Shown: in pieces, positions 32,778 to 41,013 of the stretch
How positions within the stretch are numbered: the first letter of the stretch is position 1
How the letters are laid out: each line of letters opens with the position of its first letter
The notes under the pieces: model-generated
Told to the model about the DNA's origin: nothing
Database searches by the model: none
The model's input: the letters and a program-made list of their open reading frames with translations, nothing else
Program-made: the position numbers and the translations under genes
Assembly: GCA_016177705.1 (NCBI GenBank)
Contig: JACOUT010000022.1
Location: forward strand, 1-64,000
DNA: 64,000 nt
Source: Deltaproteobacteria bacterium
GTDB lineage: Bacteria; Myxococcota; UBA727; VGSZ01
Reading direction: 5' to 3'

Positions 32778-34148
32778 AGCGGCGAACCCGGCACACCTGC
32801 GGAGAAGCTCGCGGCGCTGAACGAGCGCCTCAAGGGCACGTCGCTGCTCTCGCTGCTCAACATCAAGAGCAAGCCGGCACCCGACGCGTTGCTTGGGCGC
32901 GTCAACGACCTGCGCGAGGTCGTGTACAGCCTGTGCGCGCACCTCACGGTCGACGACCCGATTCGGGCGACGGCGATCGAGCGCCTCAAGCGTGTGGAAG
33001 CGCTGCTGCACGACCCCGTCGAGTGGCACATCCTCGCGCGCGCTCAGGAGCTGCGCCAGGACCCGACGGACCCGAAACTGCGCGCGACGCTGGAGGCCGC
33101 GTTCTTCGAGGAGCACCTGCCGCGCACCGTGTGGCAGAGCATGCCGCCCGACGGCGCGCACGCCGAGCTGCGCAAGAGCCTACGCCTGCCGATGCTGATC
33201 GACGTGGAGATCGACGTCGCCGGCAAGCGCGTGCGCTGCCAGATGCAGAACCTGTCGCGCGACGGCGTCTGCCTCGAGGTGCCTGCGGGCTACTCGGCGA
33301 CCACCGTCGCGTTCACGGTGCAGATGCCGGCCACCAACGCACAGGTCGCGCTGACGGGAGACGTGGTCTGGCGCGATGCCGGCCGCGTGGGCGTCGCGTT
33401 CAAGATCGGTGTCACCGAACAGAACGCACTCGATGCGGCTCTGCAGACACACTTCGCCTGCCTGCAGCACGCCGTCGAGCGCTGGCGCGACGTGGCGCCC
33501 ACGAGTGGCCCCGCCATCGCGTGCGTCGCCATCGTCGGCTACGCCTCCAGCGCATTGCCGAGCAGCCGGCGAGAACACCTCGACAAGCTCGAGGCCGCCG
33601 CGAAGGCCGATCCCGGCTCGAAGGACCTGCAGCTCGCGCTCGCAAAGCTGCGCATCGAGGAGCACGACTTCGACGGTGCCGCGCAAGCGCTCAAGCGCGT
33701 CGTGATCGCCGACCGCGCCGATCCGCGCTACCGCCTGTTGGACCTCACGCTCGCGCAGCGGCGCGGCGGCGGCGGCGGCGTCCTGCGAGCGCGCCTGCGC
33801 CAACTCGTCGAGGCTGGGCGCGTGCCCCTGGCCGTGGTGCTCTCACTCTGCTTCGTCGGCGCCGCCGTCGTCGCCGTCACCGCGCTCCAGGGCCCGCTCG
33901 TCGCCGTGCCGGTGCCGATCGGCGGCCTCGCCTGCCGGAGCGTCGACGTGGTGGACGAGAACGCGCTGTGCGCGGTGGACGGCAACGCCTACCGGCAAGT
34001 CCCTGCGATCGAGCGGGCCTCGCTCGCAGCGAAGACGCTGCAGGGACTGGCGCCCCGCGGTGTGAGGCAGGTCACCGTGATAGGGACCATGGCGGAGGAA
34101 GGGGTGCTTGATGTGTTCAGCACCTACATCGCGGCGCCGGCCCCCTGA
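32775..34148 (+). CDS. PilZ-domain protein with TPR-like segment and membrane anchor
   Basis: 457 aa. Residues about 133-225 are a PilZ domain, with the c-di-GMP motifs RKSLR (133-137) and NLSRDG, then VWRDAGRVGVAFKIG. The N-terminal 120 residues are helical and soluble. Residues about 255-330 look like a helical TPR-type hairpin (LEAAAKADPGSKDLQLALAKLRIEEHDFDGAAQALKRVV). One membrane segment follows near 358-378 (LAVVLSLCFVGAAVVAVTAL), and then a small extracytoplasmic domain with a Cys pair. c-di-GMP binding is likely; the partner is unknown. The type IV pilin gene converges eight bases downstream. Confidence 0.85.
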   Translation: MSGEPGTPAEKLAALNERLKGTSLLSLLNIKSKPAPDALLGRVNDLREVVYSLCAHLTVDDPIRATAIERLKRVEALLHDPVEWHILARAQELRQDPTDPKLRATLEAAFFEEHLPRTVWQSMPPDGAHAELRKSLRLPMLIDVEIDVAGKRVRCQMQNLSRDGVCLEVPAGYSATTVAFTVQMPATNAQVALTGDVVWRDAGRVGVAFKIGVTEQNALDAALQTHFACLQHAVERWRDVAPTSGPAIACVAIVGYASSALPSSRREHLDKLEAAAKADPGSKDLQLALAKLRIEEHDFDGAAQALKRVVIADRADPRYRLLDLTLAQRRGGGGGVLRARLRQLVEAGRVPLAVVLSLCFVGAAVVAVTALQGPLVAVPVPIGGLACRSVDVVDENALCAVDGNAYRQVPAIERASLAAKTLQGLAPRGVRQVTVIGTMAEEGVLDVFSTYIAAPAP

Positions 34149-34156
34149 CCAGCGAG

Positions 34157-34582
34157 CTACTGACAGGCGTTGGCGGTCTGCCGCAGATTGACGGTTCCGC
34201 TCGCAAACCACGAGTCACCAACGACGTTGGTGCCGGGACAACCGGTGATCAGCAGGGCCCAGGTGGTCGCACCGCCGATCTTCACGAGCCGGTAGGAGTA
34301 GCGGCTACGGCCCTGCGCGTAGAAGCCGAGCTGATTGGGTGGGATGGCGGCGCCACACACGGACTGGATGATCGGATCGGGAAAGAGGGGGTTCAAGCGA
34401 ATGTCCTCCTTTGCCGCGTCCGCCAGCCGCGCAATGGCCGAGCCGTTGCCCTTCGCCTCCGTCTGCGCCGCGCGGCAGGTCATCAACTGGTAGTTGGGCA
34501 CGGCGATCGCGGCGAGGATGCCGATGATCGCGATCACGATCATCAGCTCGATCAAGGTAAACGCTCGTATGTTGGCGCGCAT
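34157..34582 (-). CDS. Type IV pilin-like protein (prepilin) with Ala at -1
   Basis: 141 aa. A short leader (MRANIRA) precedes FTLIELMIVIAIIGILAAIAVPNY, the class III prepilin hydrophobic helix with Glu5. The residue before the cleavage point is Ala, where nearly all prepilins have Gly. The C-terminal domain has Cys residues suited to a disulfide (TGCPG and QTANACQ) and another pair earlier. The ATG at 34582 has GGGAGG six bases upstream. It is a major or minor pilin of a type IV pilus or type II secretion system; no assembly genes are in the window. Confidence 0.9.
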   Translation of the reverse strand: MRANIRAFTLIELMIVIAIIGILAAIAVPNYQLMTCRAAQTEAKGNGSAIARLADAAKEDIRLNPLFPDPIIQSVCGAAIPPNQLGFYAQGRSRYSYRLVKIGGATTWALLITGCPGTNVVGDSWFASGTVNLRQTANACQ

Positions 34583-34712
34583 GTGGGCCCTCCCCGCGGG
34601 TCTCTCGCACATCGACCTCCAAGTATGTCGCAGCTGAGACGGTTTTGGGTAGCTGTTGCAACGGCTGCTACAGTCGGGACTCCGCCGTTGGCCCGGTCAT
34701 TGGGGGTACTCG

Positions 34713-37700
34713 ATGTTCAACCGACGCCGCTTCAGTTGCCTCGCGCTCATCGCCTTTTTCGCTGGAGCGCCCGCACTTGCGGCTGACGTGACGACGATTG
34801 CCGGCAACGGCGTGGGGGGCTTCTCCGGCGACGGCGGCCCCGCGATCGCGGCCTCGCTGGGTAATCCCCACGGCATGGCCGTCGCCGCCGACGGCACGGT
34901 GTACGTCGCGGACACGGACAACTACCGCGTGCGCCGCATCAGCACGGGCGGCATCATCGACACCATCGCCGGCACGGGCACCTTCGGCGACGACGGCGAC
35001 GGCGGCCAGGCGACGAGCGCCTCCCTCTCGGGACTGCTGAGCATCGCGCTGAGCCCCACCAACGACGTCCTCTACGTCGGCGACATCGACAACAATCGCG
35101 TGCGCCGGGTGGATCTCACTAGCGGCGTGATCACGAACTTCGCCGGTGCCGGCTTCATGGGCTTCGGCTTCGACGGCGACGGCGGCCCCGCGACGAGCGC
35201 GTCGCTCGCGGTGCCCGAAGGCGTGGCCGTCGACGCAGCCGGCAACCTGTACATCGGCGACCTGTTCAATTGCGTCATTCGCCGGGTGGATGTGGCCACC
35301 AACATCATCACCACGGTCGCCGGTGTCCCCGGCGGCTGCAGTCCAGGCGGGGACGGCGGCGACGCTCTCTCCGCGCAGTTCTCGCTGCCCCGCCGCGTTG
35401 CCCTCGATCCCTCCGGCAATCTGTTCGTGCTCGACACCGGCTCGCGCACCGTTCGCCGCATCGACGCCAGCACCAACATCATCACCACGATCGCGGGCGG
35501 CGGGGCCACCACGCCCGGCTTCGGCAGCGCGACGACCATGGACCTGGGCGCCCCGTCCGACCTGGTGCTCGACGGGGGAAACAACCTCTACATCTCGACC
35601 TTCAACCAGGTGCTCAGGGTCGATCTGGTCACCGGCATGCTGTCGGTGTTCGCGGGCACCGGCGTCAACGGCTTCTCCGGCGACGGTGGCCCCGCGCAGG
35701 ACGCGACCTTCTCCGACATCGGCGGCGTGGCCAGTCGGGCGGACTCGATCTTCATCGCGGACTCGGGCAACGGCCGCATCCGCGCGGTCGTGCCGCCCCC
35801 GCCGCTCCCCAACGATCTGATCATCGAACTCACCACCTCGCAGGCGTTCATCGACGCCTTCGCCGCGGTCGCGGGCAGCATCCTCATGATCAACGTCGAT
35901 GGCCGCGAGTACCTCGTGGTGTCGAACGCAGCGAGCGTCGGGCTCGATGTCACGCTCACCGACAATGATCAGCTCATCGCGATCGACCTCGCCGCGCTTG
36001 CGAGCGCAGGCGGTGACATCACCATCACCGGCAACCTGGCGCTGCAGTCTGTCGACATGAGCGGCCTGACCACGGTCGGCGGTTCGCTGACCGTCACCAA
36101 CAACCCGGCGCTGAACGCGATCCTCGTCTCGGGCGTGACCACCATCGGCGGCGACCTCACGGTGATCGGGACCGCGGCGACCGTCATCGACATGTCTGCG
36201 CTCACGACGGTCGTAGGGTCGCTCGACATCAGCGACAACACCGCCGCGACGTCGATCAACATGGGTTCGCTCACCGGCGTCGGCGGAAGCTTGACGGTGA
36301 CCGGCAACAGCACCGCCGACCCGATCAACATGGCCAGCCTCACCACCGTGGGCGGCGACCTCGACATGAGCGGCAACACGTCCGTAGGGGCAATCGACCT
36401 CGGCGGGCTCACGACCGTCGCCGGCAGCCTCACCATCGACGGCTCCAGCTCCGCGACGTCCATCGGCATGGGTTCGTTGACCACCGTCGGCGGCTCGTTG
36501 TCCGTCACCAACAACCCTGCCGCCAATCCGATCGACATGACGTCGCTCACTACCGTGTCCGGCGGCCTCACCGTCAGCGGCAACATCTCGGTGGGTGGCC
36601 TGGATCTGTCCGGCCTGGCCTCCGCCGGCAGCGTCGACATCTCGGGCAACACCTCGACCAGCACCATCGACATGAGTGGCCTCACCTCCGTCAACGGCGA
36701 CCTCACCGTCGTCGACAACGGCGGCGCTGCGGTCGACATGTCCGGGGGCACCGACGTCGCGGGCAGCCTGACCGTCGAGACGACCGGCACCGGGGCGTTC
36801 CCGATGGGTGACGGTGCCGTGGCCGGTGAGCTCACGCTCGACGCGACCGGCTACACCGATGTCAGCGGGACCACGCCCGGCGGTGCGCTCGACCTCACGG
36901 TCGCAAACCTCGAGGCGCTAATGCACCTCCAGATCCAGGCGGCGGCCTTCACGACGCCGGTTACCTTCTCGATCACCCGAGTCGACCCGATCGCGCTGGC
37001 CCCCGAGAGCGGCCTTGACGCCAACGGCTCTCCCGCGACGATCGACCCGATCGCCGCCTACCAGTTCACCTTCGCGGTCCCGACGCTCAATCGCGACGCC
37101 GCGCTCTCCTTCGACATCGACGTCGCCCAACTCGACGCGGCCACGCAATCGGCGTTGCTCGACGCGCTCGCCGCGGGCACGGCGTCGATGGTGACCAAAG
37201 GTGACGCGGTCGGCAGCGTCTTCCAGGGGTTTCCAATCTGCACTGGCGCCGATGTGCCCACCGTCGACGGCTGCGTGAGGGTCGAGACCTTCGACGCGCT
37301 CGGGCAGCCAACCAGCGGCACGCCGGCCATCGTGCGCTTCAGCAATGTGGTCGGCCACTTCTCCACCTGGGCGGTCGCGGTCGTGACGACCACGACCGAG
37401 CAGTGCCCGGTGCCGTCGACGGATCTGTGCACCGACCTCACCGGCTACGCCAGCGTCTATACCGAGACGTTCACGCGCGCCCCGGGCGAGACCCTGGTCG
37501 TCGATCGCGCGTTCTCGGCAGTCGCAGGTGCTGCGACCGTCATCATCCACAACGACGGCTGCGCGACGGCGCAGGTGACGTTGAACGGCACCGCGGTCAT
37601 CGGGCTCGGCGACCTCGCGGCCAATGGCGCCTGCTTCACGCGCGACGTGAGCGTCGAGGCGACGAACAGCGTCCATGCCGTGGTGGCCGGCTCCTCGGCC

Positions 37701-38222
37701 ACCACGTTCAGCACGGCGAACCGCGGCGGCGGCGGCGGTGGCGGACACGGCCACGGTCACCACGGACACAACTGTGATGGTGATAGCGACAGCGACGCTG
37801 ACACCGACAGCGACGCGGACAGCGACGCGGACAGCGACAGCGACGCGGACACCGACAGCGACGCGGACACCGACAGCGACGCCGACACCGACAGTGATGG
37901 CGGTGAAGGCGAGGGCGAAGGTGAAGGTGAAGGCGAAGGTGAAGGCGAAGGTGAAGGTGAAGGCGAAGGCGAAGGTGAAGGCGAAGGTGAAGGCGAAGGT
38001 GAAGGCGAAGGTGAAGGCGAAGGTGAAGGCGAGGGTGAAGGCGAGCTGGACCCCGGCTGCTCCATCACCATCACCGTCGTTGAGCTCACCGAGTGCCCGG
38101 CGCCGGCCTCCACTGCCTCGGCCGGCACCAGCAGCGTCTTCGGCTGCGGCGCCTCCGGCACCACCCCCGGCGCCTTCGGCCTGGTAGCGCTCGCGCTCTT
38201 CTTGCGGCGCCGCCGACGCTGA
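34713..38222 (+). CDS. Secreted NHL-repeat / LRR-like solenoid protein with DSD and Gly-Glu tracts and MYXO-CTERM tail
   Basis: 1169 aa. A signal peptide (residues 1-23, ending APALAA) is followed by NHL/SMP-30-like propeller repeats (GNPHGMAVAADGTVYVADTDNYRVRRI, and five or so more), each with a GFSGDGGPA-type loop. Residues about 400-720 are a beta solenoid with units such as DMSGLTTVGGSLTVTNNP, resembling receptor-L/LRR-like repeats. Near 1010 there is a His-rich stretch (HGHGHHGHN), then an Asp-Ser-Asp-Ala tract, 24 Gly-Glu dipeptides, and VFGCGASGTTPGAFGLVALALFLRRRRR, a MYXO-CTERM-like tail. Start ATG 34713 has GGGGG upstream. It is divergent from the pilin gene. A surface adhesin-like role is inferred. 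Confidence 0.85.
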   Translation: MFNRRRFSCLALIAFFAGAPALAADVTTIAGNGVGGFSGDGGPAIAASLGNPHGMAVAADGTVYVADTDNYRVRRISTGGIIDTIAGTGTFGDDGDGGQATSASLSGLLSIALSPTNDVLYVGDIDNNRVRRVDLTSGVITNFAGAGFMGFGFDGDGGPATSASLAVPEGVAVDAAGNLYIGDLFNCVIRRVDVATNIITTVAGVPGGCSPGGDGGDALSAQFSLPRRVALDPSGNLFVLDTGSRTVRRIDASTNIITTIAGGGATTPGFGSATTMDLGAPSDLVLDGGNNLYISTFNQVLRVDLVTGMLSVFAGTGVNGFSGDGGPAQDATFSDIGGVASRADSIFIADSGNGRIRAVVPPPPLPNDLIIELTTSQAFIDAFAAVAGSILMINVDGREYLVVSNAASVGLDVTLTDNDQLIAIDLAALASAGGDITITGNLALQSVDMSGLTTVGGSLTVTNNPALNAILVSGVTTIGGDLTVIGTAATVIDMSALTTVVGSLDISDNTAATSINMGSLTGVGGSLTVTGNSTADPINMASLTTVGGDLDMSGNTSVGAIDLGGLTTVAGSLTIDGSSSATSIGMGSLTTVGGSLSVTNNPAANPIDMTSLTTVSGGLTVSGNISVGGLDLSGLASAGSVDISGNTSTSTIDMSGLTSVNGDLTVVDNGGAAVDMSGGTDVAGSLTVETTGTGAFPMGDGAVAGELTLDATGYTDVSGTTPGGALDLTVANLEALMHLQIQAAAFTTPVTFSITRVDPIALAPESGLDANGSPATIDPIAAYQFTFAVPTLNRDAALSFDIDVAQLDAATQSALLDALAAGTASMVTKGDAVGSVFQGFPICTGADVPTVDGCVRVETFDALGQPTSGTPAIVRFSNVVGHFSTWAVAVVTTTTEQCPVPSTDLCTDLTGYASVYTETFTRAPGETLVVDRAFSAVAGAATVIIHNDGCATAQVTLNGTAVIGLGDLAANGACFTRDVSVEATNSVHAVVAGSSATTFSTANRGGGGGGGHGHGHHGHNCDGDSDSDADTDSDADSDADSDSDADTDSDADTDSDADTDSDGGEGEGEGEGEGEGEGEGEGEGEGEGEGEGEGEGEGEGEGEGEGEGEGELDPGCSITITVVELTECPAPASTASAGTSSVFGCGASGTTPGAFGLVALALFLRRRRR
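37782..37898 (+). repeat. Asp-Ser/Asp-Ala coding tract
   Basis: GACAGCGAC and GACGCGGAC units encode a highly acidic D-S-D-A-D-T stretch, probably calcium-binding or a bristle-like spacer, directly before the Gly-Glu tract. Confidence 0.95.
37902..38045 (+). repeat. Gly-Glu coding tract (24 dipeptides)
   Basis: 144 bases of mainly GGTGAAGGCGAA units. It separates the acidic tract from the MYXO-CTERM-like tail. Confidence 0.97.
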
Positions 38223-38311
38223 ACCCAAGACAGGCGGCTCCCTTGGCGCGACCATGATCGTTGCGCCGGAGAGCCGCTCGCGGGCATGCTCCGAGGCCAC
38301 ACGGAGTGCTG

Positions 38312-39250
38312 ATGTCCTTCGTCGGTCGAGCGATCTTCATCGCCACGTTGGCCTCGTTGCCCGCAGCAGCGGCGCCTTCGGAAGCCAAGACCGCTGCCTT
38401 GCTGCCGGTGATGGCGCCCGACCTGCTCGAGCCACAGAAGCGCGCCATCGCCGAGCGCATTCGAGCGCTCGCGGCTGAGAACGGCGTGGCGCTGCAACCG
38501 GCGGCCGAGACCGCACAAGGGATCGAGCAGGCGAAGAAGGCCGGCGCCGCGTGCAACATCGAGTCGCTCGCCTGCCAGGCCCAGATGGGCGTGCTGGTCG
38601 GCACCACGCTGGTGATCGTGGCGCGCGTGGCCTCCGATTGGGCCGGCGATCGCCTGCAGCTCCGTCTGCTCGACGCGCTGCGCGGCACGACCGTTCGCGA
38701 AGCGACGCGCCTGCTGCCGAAGGAGGCCGAGTTGCGCGAACGCGTCATCGACGGCGTCATCCTGTCGCTGCTCGCGCCGCAGAAGACCGGCTCCCTGGAC
38801 CTCAAGGCTGGTGAAGGTGCGCTGTTCCTCGACGGCGTCGCGCTCGACGCCGCTGCGGCCCGGGCGCGCATCGAGGGGCTCGCGCCTGGTCCACACGAGG
38901 TCGAGCTACGCGTCGAGGGCCAACCCGCGCAGCGCCAGCAGGTCGCGATTATCAGCGGCAAGGCCGCGGCGCTCGTGCTCGGCGTCATCGAGGAGAGAGC
39001 CCCGCCGCCGCCACCGCCGCCGCAGGAGCAGGGGCTCGGCTTGTGGCTCGTCGGCGGTGGCGCCGCGCTCGCGGCCGCCGCTGGGGCGACCGCAGGCGGC
39101 CTGCAGGCGGCGCTCGAGTATTCGGCGATGGAGCGCGGCACGAGGGACGCGTTGCAGGTCGTCGGCATCAGCATGCTCGGCGCGACGGCCGTCGGCCTCG
39201 TCGTCGCAGGAGCGGGCGGCGTCATGATGGTCACAAAGGACGCGCCATGA
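38312..39250 (+). CDS. Exported PEGA-like protein with C-terminal membrane segments
   Basis: 312 aa. A signal peptide ends near SLPAAAAPSEA. Residues 25-170 form an alpha/beta domain with a Cys pair (ACNIESLACQAQMG) common in myxobacterial proteins predicted to sense or bind at the envelope. Residues about 175-245 look like a PEGA domain (GSLDLKAGEGALFLDGVALDAAAARARIEGLAPGPHEVEL). A PPPPPP linker and two hydrophobic segments close the protein. ATG 38312 has GGAG five to six bases upstream. It is coupled to the next gene by an ATGA overlap. Confidence 0.8.
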   Translation: MSFVGRAIFIATLASLPAAAAPSEAKTAALLPVMAPDLLEPQKRAIAERIRALAAENGVALQPAAETAQGIEQAKKAGAACNIESLACQAQMGVLVGTTLVIVARVASDWAGDRLQLRLLDALRGTTVREATRLLPKEAELRERVIDGVILSLLAPQKTGSLDLKAGEGALFLDGVALDAAAARARIEGLAPGPHEVELRVEGQPAQRQQVAIISGKAAALVLGVIEERAPPPPPPPQEQGLGLWLVGGGAALAAAAGATAGGLQAALEYSAMERGTRDALQVVGISMLGATAVGLVVAGAGGVMMVTKDAP

Positions 39251-40986
39251 CCCTCCTCGATGTTCGCGTTCCCGTGCTCCTGCTCGCCCTTGCGGCGATG
39301 GGTGGCTGCCGCTTCTTCGACGACGCGGGCGCGCCGTGTGGAACGGACGTTGACTGTCTCGACGTAGAGCGCTGCGACACGACGGCCGGCCGCTGCACCA
39401 TCCTCATCGTGGGCGAGGGCGAGGGCGAGGGCGAAGGAGAAGGCGAGGGCGAAGGAGAAGGTGAGGGCGAAGGAGAAGGTGAGGGTGAGGGCGAAGGAGA
39501 AGGTGAGGGAGAGGGCGAAGGAGAGGGTGAGGGTGAAGGCGAGGGCGAGGGCGAAGGAGAAGGTGAGGGCGAGGGGGAAGGTGAGGGCGAGCCGTGCCCC
39601 GGCGACGTGTTCGGCGCCAACGTCGACGACGACTGCGCCGTCGATCTGGTCATCGGGTCGCCATCATCTGCGGTTGCCTTCGCGGAATGGAGCACGACCC
39701 CTGTAGCGGCGGGGGCATGGACCTTTTTGCGCGGCCTCAGCACCGGCGCCTTCGACGTCCCCTCCCGGTTCGAGAACCAAGGAGCAGGCCCATCCTCCCG
39801 GGCGGAGATGGGCCGTTCAATTGCGCTGGCCCCGCGGGCGGCTGCAGACGGCTCGCGCTACGTACTGCTCGGCGAACCGGCGGCAACCGTGGACGCCAGC
39901 GGCGCGCCGACGCCATCGGGGCTGGCGTGGCTCGCGACACCGAACGCCAGCGCGTTCTCGTTCTCGCAGGTGTTCATCACCGGGGCGACGCGCGTGGCGT
40001 CCGCCGCCGCGCTGACCGACGGCGCAGGACCTCGCGCCGTCATCAGCATCGACAACGGCGCCTCGGTCGTCGTCGCCGCGGTGCCGGTCCCGGGCGCGCC
40101 GACGTTCCTGACACAGGCGGCGGTGTTCGGGGCCGCAAACCTCGGCATGACCGGTCCCGACGTGTTCGGCGAGGTGTTGCGGCGCATCGACGACGTCGAT
40201 GACGATGGTACGCCCGAGATCGCGGTGTCGACGGTGGGCATGGCGCGCGGCGCCACGGACATCGGCTTGGTGGCGCTCTCGGTCGACGAGATCCAGAGCA
40301 ACGCCGTGCACGTGGTGCGCCTCGTCGAGTGGACCACGCCGGCCGGCGCCTCTGGCTTCGGTACGGCGTTCGCGCCTGCTGGCGATCTGCTCGACAGCGC
40401 CGAGCCCGAGCTCGCCATTGGCGCACCGCTCGAGGGCGCGGGCCGCCTCTACCTCGCTGTGGGCGGCGACCCTTCGCCGGTGAACCGCTACGCCGTCGTC
40501 GAGGCGCCGGCCGCGCTCACCACGCAAGCGGCCTTCGGAGACGCGGTGGAGCCGATCGGCGACCTCGACGGCGACGGCAGGGCCGAGCTGCTCGTCGGCG
40601 CGCCCTTCCACGGCGACGCCACCGACGTGCCGGAGTGCGACGGCGAGCGCGGCGCGCCGGCCGCCTACGTTGGCGACTGCAGCGGTGCCATCGCCGTCGT
40701 GCGCGGCGCAGACGTCGCCGAGCCGACCGCGCTCTTGCCCATCCACGCGAGCTGCGTCGACACCGGCGCTGCCGGCGAGCGTCTCGGCGCCGCGCTGCGC
40801 GCGCTCGAGCCGCGCGACGGCGGCGTGCGCGTCGCCGTCGGTGCGCCCGCCCACATCGCAAAAGCCGGCAACGTCTACGTCTACACCATCACCATGGACG
40901 GCGCCGGTGTCTGCACGTTCGACCGCTTCTCGCTGCCGAACCGCAACGAGCCGGGCGATCGCTTCGGCTTCTCGTTCGGCATGTAG
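39247..40986 (+). CDS. FG-GAP-repeat lipoprotein with Gly-Glu tract
   Basis: 579 aa. The lipoprotein signal is LLLALAAMGGC. A Cys motif (CGTDVDCLDVERCDTTAGRC) follows, then 30 Gly-Glu dipeptides, then a propeller with integrin-alpha-like FG-GAP repeats: DDDCAVDLVIGSPSS, IDDVDDDGTPEIAVSTVG, SAEPELAIGAPLEGAGRLYLAVGG, IGDLDGDGRAELLVGAPFHG. The Asp-rich loops should bind calcium. The start ATG lies inside the upstream stop (ATGA). A surface binding role is likely. It converges with the kinase gene at 41014. Confidence 0.88.
   Translation: MTLLDVRVPVLLLALAAMGGCRFFDDAGAPCGTDVDCLDVERCDTTAGRCTILIVGEGEGEGEGEGEGEGEGEGEGEGEGEGEGEGEGEGEGEGEGEGEGEGEGEGEGEGEGEGEPCPGDVFGANVDDDCAVDLVIGSPSSAVAFAEWSTTPVAAGAWTFLRGLSTGAFDVPSRFENQGAGPSSRAEMGRSIALAPRAAADGSRYVLLGEPAATVDASGAPTPSGLAWLATPNASAFSFSQVFITGATRVASAAALTDGAGPRAVISIDNGASVVVAAVPVPGAPTFLTQAAVFGAANLGMTGPDVFGEVLRRIDDVDDDGTPEIAVSTVGMARGATDIGLVALSVDEIQSNAVHVVRLVEWTTPAGASGFGTAFAPAGDLLDSAEPELAIGAPLEGAGRLYLAVGGDPSPVNRYAVVEAPAALTTQAAFGDAVEPIGDLDGDGRAELLVGAPFHGDATDVPECDGERGAPAAYVGDCSGAIAVVRGADVAEPTALLPIHASCVDTGAAGERLGAALRALEPRDGGVRVAVGAPAHIAKAGNVYVYTITMDGAGVCTFDRFSLPNRNEPGDRFGFSFGM
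39412..39591 (+). repeat. Gly-Glu coding tract (30 dipeptides)
   Basis: 180 bases of GGCGAAGGAGAAGGTGAG-type units between the lipoprotein Cys motif and the FG-GAP propeller. Confidence 0.97.
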
Positions 40987-41013
40987 GGGCGCGAGGCGCG
41001 CCGAGCTTCGAGC

